Below, in pieces: positions 26,723-35,882 of a stretch of 64,000 bases of DNA (the first letter of the stretch is position 1; each line of letters starts with the position of its first letter). The stretch comes from Larkinella sp. C7 (GTDB lineage: Bacteria; Bacteroidota; Bacteroidia; Cytophagales; Spirosomataceae): the NCBI RefSeq assembly GCF_006149005.1, contig NZ_VBSL01000021.1, positions 1 to 64,000 on the forward strand. Reading direction: 5' to 3'. The notes under the pieces are model-generated. The model worked only from the letters and a program-made list of their open reading frames with translations. It was not told where the DNA came from and ran no database searches. Position numbers and translations under genes: made by a program.

Positions 26723-29700
26723 ATGAACTCGAACTTTACCTTTTTGAATGCTGAAACCATCCCTGCGGTGGGCGAAACTGCGCGATTGGCCGAACAGTTT
26801 ACCGTATTACAGCCCTTAGTAGCCACGGGTCTATGCCGAAAGGCACTCGAAGAGTTGGTTATGTACATGTATGCCAATGACCCACGGCTCAACCCGTTCT
26901 TTCCTTCCGATCACAAAGAGCGGAATCTGGCCAGACTCATTGGCCATTACGAGTTCAAAAAAACGCTTTCACCCGCGCTGAAAGACCAGCTTTACCTGCT
27001 GAAGCAGTACGGTAACATGGCTCTGCACGCCAACGACCCTACTCAGCCCGCTACCGTACCCCTCACAGCCAACGAGTCGTTGATAGCGCTAAAGGCATTA
27101 TACGGCGTAACGGCCAATGCCGTCAAAACATATTTCGGCCCGTCGGTACCTGTACCTCCCTTCGATTCGGCCCTGTTGCCGACCAAAGCGGTTTATCTTA
27201 CAGTTGACCAGACGGTCGAATTGGATACCCGCCTGAACGAACAGATTTTGCTGGCCGACCTCCGCGCTGAGCAATTAAAGGAACAGGAAGCCGAGCTGAA
27301 CAAGCTACGCGCCACACTCAACCAGCGTACGGCCACCCTGCAAACCTATACAGGAGCGTTCACGGAAGCCGAAACCCGCGAGTTATACATCGACAAGCTA
27401 CTGCGGGAAGCCGGTTGGCTAGTGGCCAAAGAGCCGGGAAAAAGAAAACCCGGAGAGAACTGTTCTATAGAAGAGGTTCTATCCCCTTCGGACAGGGCCG
27501 ACTATGTGCTATGGGGAGATGACGGATTACCATTAGCGGTCATTGAAGCCAAACGAACCAGTCGCGACGAGGAAGCTGGCCGTAGCCAGGCCGAACGGTA
27601 TGCTGATGCACTTGAAAAACGATATGGTCAGCGTCCCCTGCTGTACTATACCAACGGCTACCACACTCAGTTTTACGACGACCTGCGATATCCGCCCCGT
27701 CTGGTGCAGGGTTTTCATAAAGCTGATGAATTGAAATTAATTATCAGTCGCCGAACCAGTCAAAAACCCTTTAGTACCGAAAAGCCGAAAGAAAAAATTG
27801 TCAATCGTTATTATCAAAAAGCGGCTATAACGCACGTAGGTGAAGCGTTTGATAAGAAATTACGTAAAGCCTTACTAGTGATGGCTACCGGAAGCGGGAA
27901 AACGCGTACGGCTGCGGCTCTAGTCGACGTAATGGTTCGTGCGGGCTGGGTTAAGCGGGTGCTCTTTCTGGCAGACCGGCGCGCGCTGGTCAACCAGGCT
28001 TGTAAAAATTTCGGTGAGTATGTAAATCACCTGACCGGCATAAACCTGGTTAAAGAAGAAAATATAGGCACCGCCCGCATCGTATTTTCAACCTATCAAA
28101 CCATCCTCAATCGAATTGACAGCGACTGGCAGGGGGATGTGCGCAAGTTCGGGTCGGGTTACTTCGACCTGATCATCATCGACGAAGCCCACCGGAGTAT
28201 CTACAAAAAGTACGGGGCCATTTTTGAGTACTTTGATGCACTCACAGTTGGCTTAACGGCTACACCCAAAGACGAAACCGACCGTGATACTTTCCGATTC
28301 TTTGAGCTACCTACCGACGAGCCAACGTATAGCTACCCACTCACTGATGCCGTAAATGATACGTACCTCGTGCCTTATAGAGGAGTAGGCGTGTCCCTCA
28401 AATTCCCGCGTGAAGGCATCCGCTACAACGACCTGACCGACGAAGAAAAAGCGGAATACGAAGAAACATTTGATGATGGAACGGGAGAAATGCCCGATGA
28501 GATTGATGCCGATGCACTCAACACCTGGCTTTTTAACCAGGACACCGTCGATAAGGTAATCCTGTACCTGATGGAGCGGGGGCTTAAAATTGAAGGGGGT
28601 GATAAATTGGGCAAGTCCATCATCTTTGCCAAAAACCATGAACACGCCAAATTCATTGTGAAGCGGTTCAATGACCTGTTTCCCCATTACCAGGGGCGTT
28701 TTTGCCAGCTAATCGACAATACGCTTCACGATGAAGCGGAACGGGTCATTTCAAACTTCAGCGACGAAACCAAAACGGAATTTCAGATTGCCGTTTCGGT
28801 CGATATGCTCGACACGGGCATCGACATTCCTGAGCTGGTCAATCTGGTTTTTTTCAAACGAGTATTATCGAAAGCTAAGTTCTGGCAGATGGTTGGACGC
28901 GGCACCCGGCTTCGGCCTAATTTATTCGGTCCCGACCAGCACAAAACCTATTTCAACATCTTCGACTTCTGCGACAATTTTGCCTATTTCGCTCAGAACC
29001 CCCGAGAAATCGACACGCCGGGACCGCCCAGCATCAATGAGCAAATTTTTGTAGCCCGGCTCCGCTTATCCCAGACACTTGACAACGAACATGCGGATGC
29101 CAATACGCTGGCCCTCCGCGCCGACTTGCTCGATACATTACACGGGCAGGTGCAGGCGCTAAATGAAGATAGTTTTCTGGTTCGGCGACAATGGGAACAC
29201 GTCACCAAGTTCAAGGACAAAGCTATTTGGCGAGCGTTGTCAGTGGCAGATCTGGCCGAGTTGACCCAATATATTGCTCCGTTACTCATTGGGGAAACCG
29301 GTGGGCACCCCGAAACACGGCGGTTCGATTTGTTGGTTCTGAAAAACCAACTGGCACAGGTAACTGGAAACTCGACTGCGTTTGCCTCTACGGCGGATAA
29401 AATCAGGCGGGTGGCTAAGGGATTGCAGAAAAAGGGAAGCATAGAGACGGTTTCCCGACAAATGCCCGTCATTGATGAAGTAGCCACACCGGCATTCTGG
29501 CCTGAGTTACCGGCATCTTCTCTGGAACCGGTTCGGCTGGCTTTGCGTGGATTAGTAAGATACCTCGACAAAGAAACCCGCCCTGTCATTTACACCGATT
29601 TTACGGATGAGTTCAGCGGGCCGGAGCAAGTGTATGACCACCTGGTAGGGTATATTAGTAGTGAAGCCTACCGGGATCGAATGGAGCAGATCATCCGCAA

Positions 29701-30130
29701 AAACCTGAGTCATCTTACCATACGTAAAATACGGAGTAATGAATTAATCACGGAATTCGAACTGGGTGAGCTGGAACGAATGCTGTTTGATGAGGCTGCT
29801 CTTGAAACTAAAGAGCAGTTTGTATCTGCCCTGGGAGAGAAACCATTAGGAGTATTTGTGCGTCGCCTTGTAGGCCTGGACATTGGGGCCGCCAAAAGTG
29901 CGTTGTCTGCCTTTCTGGACAATGGCCCCCTTACCAGTACGCAAATTGCGTTTATGGATACGCTGGTCAATTACCTCTGCGAAAACGGTACCATAGAACC
30001 GAAGGTCTTGTATTCACCAATATTCACCGACATTGATAGCAGTGGAGTCGAAGGGGTATTTGGCAATCGGTCAGGCCAGCTGTTTCAGGTACTGAATAGC
30101 ATTAATGAGAATGCTAAAATAACGGCCTGA
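26723..30130 (+). CDS. hsdR: Type I restriction endonuclease subunit
   Basis: A 1135-residue HsdR, the motor and nuclease of the type I complex. An N-terminal DUF4145-like helical domain ([13 protein letters not shown], residues about 30-115) is followed by a coiled coil. The HsdR nuclease is at about 215-350, with ADYVLWG and the catalytic VIEAKR (E-x-K near residue 275). The SF2 translocase has Walker A ATGSGKT (about 388) and IIIDEAHRS (about 486), then [14 protein letters not shown] and [11 protein letters not shown]. The C-terminal helical domain binds the M/S core. The gene is intact and is separated from hsdS by the toxin module. Confidence 0.95.
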   Translation: MNSNFTFLNAETIPAVGETARLAEQFTVLQPLVATGLCRKALEELVMYMYANDPRLNPFFPSDHKERNLARLIGHYEFKKTLSPALKDQLYLLKQYGNMALHANDPTQPATVPLTANESLIALKALYGVTANAVKTYFGPSVPVPPFDSALLPTKAVYLTVDQTVELDTRLNEQILLADLRAEQLKEQEAELNKLRATLNQRTATLQTYTGAFTEAETRELYIDKLLREAGWLVAKEPGKRKPGENCSIEEVLSPSDRADYVLWGDDGLPLAVIEAKRTSRDEEAGRSQAERYADALEKRYGQRPLLYYTNGYHTQFYDDLRYPPRLVQGFHKADELKLIISRRTSQKPFSTEKPKEKIVNRYYQKAAITHVGEAFDKKLRKALLVMATGSGKTRTAAALVDVMVRAGWVKRVLFLADRRALVNQACKNFGEYVNHLTGINLVKEENIGTARIVFSTYQTILNRIDSDWQGDVRKFGSGYFDLIIIDEAHRSIYKKYGAIFEYFDALTVGLTATPKDETDRDTFRFFELPTDEPTYSYPLTDAVNDTYLVPYRGVGVSLKFPREGIRYNDLTDEEKAEYEETFDDGTGEMPDEIDADALNTWLFNQDTVDKVILYLMERGLKIEGGDKLGKSIIFAKNHEHAKFIVKRFNDLFPHYQGRFCQLIDNTLHDEAERVISNFSDETKTEFQIAVSVDMLDTGIDIPELVNLVFFKRVLSKAKFWQMVGRGTRLRPNLFGPDQHKTYFNIFDFCDNFAYFAQNPREIDTPGPPSINEQIFVARLRLSQTLDNEHADANTLALRADLLDTLHGQVQALNEDSFLVRRQWEHVTKFKDKAIWRALSVADLAELTQYIAPLLIGETGGHPETRRFDLLVLKNQLAQVTGNSTAFASTADKIRRVAKGLQKKGSIETVSRQMPVIDEVATPAFWPELPASSLEPVRLALRGLVRYLDKETRPVIYTDFTDEFSGPEQVYDHLVGYISSEAYRDRMEQIIRKNLSHLTIRKIRSNELITEFELGELERMLFDEAALETKEQFVSALGEKPLGVFVRRLVGLDIGAAKSALSAFLDNGPLTSTQIAFMDTLVNYLCENGTIEPKVLYSPIFTDIDSSGVEGVFGNRSGQLFQVLNSINENAKITA

Positions 30131-30262
30131 TGTTCCTATGCAGCTATATTAAAGTAAAAATGGCTCTACTTTTCTAAAAGGGAGCTGCCCAACAATTTTT
30201 TAGTAGTGAGCATGTTGTTGGTTATAATTTCTGTAAAACATCCCTAAACCAAATCTGTGTTG

Positions 30263-32551
30263 ATGTTGACTAATTTCTATCCAATCAAAATTACTTTTGA
30301 TGAATATGATGTTTGGCGAATCCCTTTCAAAGAGGGCCGCCTTAATAAATTAAGGGAATTGTACAACTCAACACATTCCTTCTTCCGGCATGAGGACTTC
30401 ATTTATTGTTCTAATATGGAAGGAGACGAGATAAGAGGGGGACACTTTCACCGTGCAAAAACATTTGGGGATGAAAAAGTTACATCATCCCTTATTAAGC
30501 ATATTTTCTTCCGCACGTTCAGAAAACAATTCGACGTAATTCCGCTCCAGTTTTATCCATTCTTAATTCAGTCTCGTAATAAAACGGATGACCTGATCCG
30601 TCATTTATTACCAAATGAACTTCAAGATCGAGTCGCTTTCAAGAAGCAAATTGAGCTTCAGCTTCGCTTGATTGAAACTCTAGAGGGGCAGCAATTTGGC
30701 TTTGTTATTAATTTGCCGAGAAAATGGGTATTTGATATTGATTGCGAAGAACTAGCTAATGAAGGATTTAACCTCATAGGGATGGAAGTCCTCCATTCAA
30801 TGCCACTACCAGGATTGAAACACGTTCTGGCACCAGATGCAACGTTGGTTGGCAGAATACTATCGATCGAGGATCAGTGGGCTTCCATAGAAACTAATGA
30901 GGGGGTTCAGTCATACCCGCTGGTTGAACTACTTCCTCATAAAACTACGCGGAACATTTCTTCATATCTATCTTTCAAACTTGGAGCCGGTCAGGCAGCT
31001 GATATTGTTGAATACGTCAATGAAAGTAAAGAGACTATATATAATACAAAGCATATCCAAACTGAAATTCAGCAATTCGCAAGGAGGATTAGTTTAACTT
31101 CAGCACCTGAAAGAGCGACGATAGGTTATCTTAACAAGGACGGATTTTATTTTACAATATCCTCAAATTCAGAAGTTAAAGGAAAGAGTTATACGTTTAA
31201 AAGTCCATCATTTGTATTTGATGCCGCCAGAACCAAAGTATCTACTCAAGCCGATTTTGGTTTAAGCGATTATGGACCCTATGATTCCGATCTTTTTAGT
31301 CCCAAGGATCTTAAAGTACTTGCTATATGTAAGAAAGCGAATCGAGGGTTCTTTACGCAGCAATTGAACGCCTTATTCGATGGGATTCCAACATCGAAAT
31401 ATTTTAAAAAGGGGCTTAAGCGTAAATATGAATTTCAATCGATTCAACACACAATTGAGGAAGTATCTGAATTTAGATTTGAGGAATATGACAGGATAAT
31501 CTCCCATTTGGACGAAAAGCCGGATATTGCATTTATTGAAATACCGGCAAGTTTTCGTCAGTATCGAATTGAAGACAATCCGTATTATTTAATAAAAGCG
31601 CGTTTACTAACGAAAGATATCCCGGTTCAATTCATAACCACCGAAGTTTTCAAAACTGCGAATGAGTACGTTTTAAACCAGGTTGCGCTTCAGATGTACG
31701 CCAAGTTGGGTGGAATTCCCTGGGTTCTTTCCTCTGCTCAGTCTGTGGATAGGGAAATTGTTGTAGGGATTGGCAATAGTTTTATATACAACAATGCCTA
31801 TGTTGGCAATAACCAAGAACGTGTTGTTGGTATAACTACATTTTTCTCTGGTGATGGTCAGTACTTACTGTCTGACCGCGCTAAAGATGTACCCTACGAT
31901 GAATATTTTGATGAGCTTTTGAAAAGCCTAAAGAGCTCTTTTAATGAGTTACAAAAACAACAAGGTTGGCGTGTGGGTGATACAATAAGACTCATATTTC
32001 ACATCTTCAAGCCTATTAAAAATACTGAATTTGACGTTGTTAGTAATCTGATTCGAGACTATAGTGATTACAAAGTTCAATTTGCATTTGTCACAATCAG
32101 CAAGCAACACCCGTTCTTGTTATTTGATCCTGCCCAAGAGGGTCGTAAAGACAACTGGACTAAGAAGACTGTAGGCCAATATGTTCCATTACGGGGTACT
32201 AATATTGTTCTGAATTCATCTTCATGTTTAGTGCAGATGCTAGGAACAAAGGAAATGAAGACAGGAAAGCATGGGAGTAGCAATCCATTACTTATAAAAA
32301 TCAGAAAACCGGAGGGCAATGCTAACTTTCAAGACATAGAGGAGCTATTATTTACTGACTTACATTATGTTGTTCAACAACTATATCAGTTTACTTATTT
32401 GTCGTGGAGGACCTTTATGTCAAATGAGAATCCGGCAACATTGTTGTATTCTACCCTGCTGTCTGATTTACTAGGCAAACTGAGACGCATCAGTTTTTGG
32501 CATCCTGATACAGTTAATACCAGTCTTAAACGCAAGAAATGGTTTCTGTGA
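30263..32551 (+). CDS. Long prokaryotic Argonaute, catalytically degenerate
   Basis: A 762-residue Argonaute, ATG 30263 chosen over GTG 30257. A PAZ-like region lies near residues 190-240 (LVGRILSIEDQ then PLVELLPHKTTRN). The MID domain keeps the guide 5'-end pocket pattern (PYYLIKARLLTKDIPVQF, then YAKLGGIPW). The PIWI domain starts at VVGIGNSF near residue 500. Here the first catalytic Asp is missing, and the usual RDG block reads FHIFKP, so the third Asp is missing too. The C-terminus ends NPATLLYSTLLSDLLGKL as in other Argonautes. Such inactive long-B proteins use nucleic-acid guides to trigger a partner effector; the overlapping next gene is that candidate. Confidence 0.85.
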   Translation: MLTNFYPIKITFDEYDVWRIPFKEGRLNKLRELYNSTHSFFRHEDFIYCSNMEGDEIRGGHFHRAKTFGDEKVTSSLIKHIFFRTFRKQFDVIPLQFYPFLIQSRNKTDDLIRHLLPNELQDRVAFKKQIELQLRLIETLEGQQFGFVINLPRKWVFDIDCEELANEGFNLIGMEVLHSMPLPGLKHVLAPDATLVGRILSIEDQWASIETNEGVQSYPLVELLPHKTTRNISSYLSFKLGAGQAADIVEYVNESKETIYNTKHIQTEIQQFARRISLTSAPERATIGYLNKDGFYFTISSNSEVKGKSYTFKSPSFVFDAARTKVSTQADFGLSDYGPYDSDLFSPKDLKVLAICKKANRGFFTQQLNALFDGIPTSKYFKKGLKRKYEFQSIQHTIEEVSEFRFEEYDRIISHLDEKPDIAFIEIPASFRQYRIEDNPYYLIKARLLTKDIPVQFITTEVFKTANEYVLNQVALQMYAKLGGIPWVLSSAQSVDREIVVGIGNSFIYNNAYVGNNQERVVGITTFFSGDGQYLLSDRAKDVPYDEYFDELLKSLKSSFNELQKQQGWRVGDTIRLIFHIFKPIKNTEFDVVSNLIRDYSDYKVQFAFVTISKQHPFLLFDPAQEGRKDNWTKKTVGQYVPLRGTNIVLNSSSCLVQMLGTKEMKTGKHGSSNPLLIKIRKPEGNANFQDIEELLFTDLHYVVQQLYQFTYLSWRTFMSNENPATLLYSTLLSDLLGKLRRISFWHPDTVNTSLKRKKWFL

Positions 32552-33423
32552 TTGACCGTCTAAATTACCGTGCGAAACTGTTGGGGACACCCAAAGTGAA
32601 GGCATTCTTGGATCTTATCGAGGTTGATACGCTGGAATTACCGCAGGTAAGCGAACAGTCAGAAGCAGACGCTTTGTATTATAGCGGGTTGTATGCATTA
32701 TCAAGTGGGCACGGGGATGAATTTATTAACCTTTACAATGATTTTTCAAGAAGAGAGCCAGATGAAAGGGCACCATATATCAGAGATGATTACCTGTTAT
32801 TCATTCTTATATGCTGCGCAGAGAAATTTTCTACCGATAAGGTGTGGCTGAATAAAGTACTCAACTGTCGGCTTTGTTCACAAGCGGAGTGCACACAAAC
32901 TATAGAGACATTTAAAGCTGTTCTGCGTGGCGATACTCAGAATACGTCAAACTTGACAGCTATTGTCGTTCTTATTCAAGATATATTAAAACGTTCCTTA
33001 CCTAACTCACAGGCACTAAAGAAAATGTACACGGAGTACATGAAGGAGGAGTTTCCCTTATACAGATCAGATTTTTTAACCATTACAGCTTTGCGGGCAA
33101 TTGACATTGTAATTTCAGAAGCTGATATACCTGGGGATGGGAAAAATGCAGGGCTAAAACGATTTGAATCCATGTTCCTCAAAAGAACGGAATACGGAGC
33201 TAATTTTTTCTATTATTCAGCAATGTTTCTGATAATCGGTCTTGCGGCTTCCCTATACATACGGTATAAAGACCAAATGGATACTTTAAATACAATTGTT
33301 GGCTTGCTTGGCCTAGTCGGCTTAAGTGTACCCGCAGTATTTAAAAAGGAGTTTATTGTCAGCTATTTACACAAGAAAATACAAAAGCTATTTGGTTATT
33401 CAGCGGTGTTCAAAGAGGACTAA
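32539..33423 (+). CDS. Argonaute-associated two-TM membrane protein, candidate effector
   Basis: A 294-residue protein overlapping the Argonaute gene by 13 nt, so it is translationally coupled. Residues 1-215 are helical and soluble without a recognised domain. Two membrane segments follow at about 221-241 (YYSAMFLIIGLAASLYI) and 252-270 (TIVGLLGLVGLSVPAVF), then a short basic tail. Known inactive Argonautes are paired with nucleases, SIR2 or transmembrane proteins that kill or arrest the infected cell. The layout here fits the transmembrane type. Membrane depolarisation on target recognition is inferred, not shown. Confidence 0.7.
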   Translation: MVSVIDRLNYRAKLLGTPKVKAFLDLIEVDTLELPQVSEQSEADALYYSGLYALSSGHGDEFINLYNDFSRREPDERAPYIRDDYLLFILICCAEKFSTDKVWLNKVLNCRLCSQAECTQTIETFKAVLRGDTQNTSNLTAIVVLIQDILKRSLPNSQALKKMYTEYMKEEFPLYRSDFLTITALRAIDIVISEADIPGDGKNAGLKRFESMFLKRTEYGANFFYYSAMFLIIGLAASLYIRYKDQMDTLNTIVGLLGLVGLSVPAVFKKEFIVSYLHKKIQKLFGYSAVFKED

Positions 33424-33544
33424 CATTCCAGCGAATTTTGACCAAGATATGGATTGAGAAAGTAGAACAAGCTAGACTGTTTCAACTTCCTAAGTGAAAT
33501 TTTCATTGCTTAATGAACTTTATAAAAATCAGATTAATAGAGCT

Positions 33545-34513
33545 ATGCCCAATGTTTACTGTGTTCGCGCCATGTATGGCCAATATACAAGCCGCTTTCT
33601 CAAGGGTCATTATGCCGCGATAGGCTGGCTTGATGGTCGAGATCTTACAAATATTCAAGACCGAGAATCGATCAAACAGCTTTATCGTAACGCTAACCCT
33701 TCGGTAACGAGTAATCTTGTAATTGGCCAACAGGTTGGTCAGATCGCCCGCTTTCTTTTTGACATTAAGCCTGGAGATTACGTAATTACTCCAGCAGCCG
33801 ATACCAACATATTACATTATGGGCAGGTACAAGATGATCCTTATTTCCTTGGAACTGATGCTGACGGGTGTCCATTCACACAAAGAAAGAAGATTAGCTG
33901 GTCCTTAGATATGCTACGTCGAGGCTCGTTGTCAATTCCCATGCAGAACACACTTGGGTCTAGCTTAACAGTTTTTCAGATTAGTAATGATACCGAATTC
34001 TTTGAGGCTATTATGCGACCTGAACTTGCTTCGCCGGTTGTCATCCAACAAAGCCATAATCACACAGAATTGGTTTTGAAGCGACTCTTAGAGCTTGATG
34101 CGACTGAATTTGAACTACTAGTTATGCATTTGTTAACCGCTGTTGGCTTTGAAGCCCAACATACAGGTCAGCCTCATGATGGCGGAGTTGATGTAAGAGG
34201 TCACCTTAACATAGCTAATATGGCAAAAATTCAACTGATAGTTCAAGTCAAACGATACCAACTTAACGCTCGTATAAACGCAAAAGATGTAAAAGCCCTA
34301 CGGGCTAGTATTCCAGCTGGAGCACAAGGAGCATTTGTTACCACGGCTGACTTCCAAGCAGCAGCTCTTGACGTAGCGACTGAATCTGGTTATCCACGAA
34401 TAGGTACCGTCAATGGTCGCCAGCTTGTTGATTTACTGACTGAACACTGGATTTCCATACCGGAGGACTTTAAAGACCGTCTTCAATTGAAGCCGGGATT
34501 GATTTTAGCCTAA
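33545..34513 (+). CDS. Mrr-type restriction endonuclease with PUA-like N-terminal domain
   Basis: A 322-residue protein from ATG 33545 (a GTG at 33494 would add 17 residues). The N-terminal half (PNVYCVRAMYGQYTSRF, AAIGWLDG, then IKPGDYVITP and LHYGQV) looks like a PUA/EVE-like domain that can read modified bases. The C-terminal half is an Mrr domain: LELDATEFELLVMHLL, GFEAQHTG, DGGVDV and LIVQVKRY, giving the PD-(D/E)XK residues D and Q-x-K. This is the architecture of modification-dependent type IV restriction enzymes. It lies 121 nt after the Argonaute partner gene and may be independent of it. Confidence 0.8.
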   Translation: MPNVYCVRAMYGQYTSRFLKGHYAAIGWLDGRDLTNIQDRESIKQLYRNANPSVTSNLVIGQQVGQIARFLFDIKPGDYVITPAADTNILHYGQVQDDPYFLGTDADGCPFTQRKKISWSLDMLRRGSLSIPMQNTLGSSLTVFQISNDTEFFEAIMRPELASPVVIQQSHNHTELVLKRLLELDATEFELLVMHLLTAVGFEAQHTGQPHDGGVDVRGHLNIANMAKIQLIVQVKRYQLNARINAKDVKALRASIPAGAQGAFVTTADFQAAALDVATESGYPRIGTVNGRQLVDLLTEHWISIPEDFKDRLQLKPGLILA

Positions 34514-34558
34514 CAAGAAGCATTGAATTTAAGAACTATTGATTCTGCGCAAGACCTT

Positions 34559-35044
34559 ATGACCAATGATAATAATGAGACTGACTCTTTAAAAATTGCT
34601 TTCAATAATTACTTTGAAGCACTTAAATCGCTAAAACGATTGGGTGTTGTTCCTAATAGTAAAGATTTCACCTCCCAGCTTGGAGAATGGTTGGTATCCA
34701 CTCTTTTCGATGGAGAGAAGGCGATCAGCGGCATTCAAAAAGATTGGGATGTAAATGTCAATGGAAAACTGTTCCAAGTAAAAACGCATGCAAAAGCAAG
34801 CACGACCTCGGCTAGATGGACATCAATTAAATATAGGCCCAATGCAACCATTGATGAACTGGTAATAATTGTGTTCAGTGCTGAATATAAATTGAAAGAG
34901 TATTATTCAGTTCCATGGCCTGATGCTTTAGAGCACATCAGACAAAATGAAAGTGGGCATGTAATCTATTGGGACCATTTAGGTAATTACAAGAAGATTC
35001 TAGATTCTTTACCTAAGCAGAATATAGTTTCAGTGTTTAGATAG
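34559..35044 (+). CDS. PD-(D/E)XK-like hypothetical protein
   Basis: A 161-residue soluble protein, ATG 34559 preferred over TTG 34523. A helical start (AFNNYFEALKSLKRLGV) and SQLGEWLVSTLF are followed by DWDVNVNGKLFQVKTHAK, which has the spacing of a PD-(D/E)XK nuclease active site (Asp, then Q-V-K) seen in small restriction-type folds. It follows the Mrr gene closely on the same strand and is the last gene of the defence island. Whether it cuts DNA or is a partner of the Mrr protein is not known. Confidence 0.6.
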   Translation: MTNDNNETDSLKIAFNNYFEALKSLKRLGVVPNSKDFTSQLGEWLVSTLFDGEKAISGIQKDWDVNVNGKLFQVKTHAKASTTSARWTSIKYRPNATIDELVIIVFSAEYKLKEYYSVPWPDALEHIRQNESGHVIYWDHLGNYKKILDSLPKQNIVSVFR

Positions 35045-35061
35045 ATACTTATATTAAAACA

Positions 35062-35123
35062 CATACGACTAGTTAAAGGTCGTATGATGAGAATATCTGG
35101 ATCATCAATTAATCGTCCAGATA
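35062..35123. repeat. Two consecutive inverted repeats at the right end of the defence island
   Basis: CATACGAC (35062-35069) pairs with GTCGTATG (35079-35086), and TATCTGGA (35094-35101) pairs with TCCAGATA (35116-35123). Neither has a long T run, so they may be weak terminators or recombination-related dyads. The following AT-rich stretch to 35401 shows no gene. Confidence 0.45.
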
Positions 35124-35401
35124 AACCTTAACCCTGTCAAAAACCGTAAAGAACTAAACGTACGGATATATTGAACGTCTAAAAGGGTGTTTTAAGGTAC
35201 TTCCCTCCTGCTCGACTTGCGTTCATGAAAATGTTTAATTTTCTAAATGGTGTAGACTGAAGCATTTTAACCTTGGTAAATTAAAAAACTCTGTATAAAA
35301 GAACACTGATATATATTGGGTTCAACAAGTTAGTATCATAAAAAAAATTGCAAAAATGTTCTGGTCCTACTTTTTGACCCTGAATTTTATGAAAAAAACG
35401 G

Positions 35402-35554
35402 ATGAAAAGCTGGATTGAAGGGATGGTTCAGAAAGTTATAAGCTGACGGGCGATATGGCGGAATTTTGTCAATCACCATTACCCGAATTATCGGATCATT
35501 ATCCGCTTTGAGGGTGGAGACATTTGCAACGTGGATTATGTCGATTATCATTAA
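35402..35554 (+). pseudogene. HigB/RelE-type toxin remnant
   Basis: The frame starting at ATG 35402 is broken by TGA at 35444 and then continues as NYRIIIRFEGGDICNVDYVDYH to the stop at 35552. This end is the hallmark C-terminus of the short HigB/RelE toxins (NWRITFRFEGGDA...VDYVDYH type). The middle of the gene is missing or scrambled, so the toxin is dead. It lies 15 nt before its antitoxin, in the usual higB-higA order. Confidence 0.7.
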
Positions 35555-35569
35555 AGAAAGGAATCAGCC

Positions 35570-35882
35570 ATGAAGCGTAATTTGGCCCCCGTACATCCCG
35601 GCGAGATTTTGCGGGAAGAATACATTCAGGAACACGGCTTGACGATTACCGAGGTAGCGAAAGGCTTGGGCATTGCCCGGGCTGATCTGTCGGCTATTGT
35701 GAACGAACGGGCAGGTTTACCCAGAACTGGCCGTGAAATTGTCCGAGGCGTTCGGCAATACCGCGCAGTTCTGGGTAAACCTGCAAAAAAATTATGAATT
35801 GTGGCATGCAGAACGGAAAGTAAACCGATCCATAGTGCGTCATTTTTTTGCGTCCGCTAATCCATCACAGCAACCCGCTTGA
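35570..35882 (+). pseudogene. HigA-type antitoxin, frameshifted
   Basis: The intact start encodes a HigA helix-turn-helix (VHPGEILREEYIQEHGL, then VAKGLGIARADLSAIVNE). After NERAGL the frame goes wrong and ends at 35797. Shifting frame near 35715-35721 restores the normal HigA end, PELAVKLSEAFGNTAQFW then VNLQKNYELWHAERK, to a TGA at 35880-35882. A 2-nt deletion (or 1-nt insertion) explains this. The HTH part could still be made as a 75-residue protein. It overlaps the 3' end of the convergent nadE by 18 nt. Confidence 0.75.

Noticed and set aside
28307-28687. Antisense frames within hsdR
   Set aside because: hsdR carries all helicase motifs in its frame; these are shadows.
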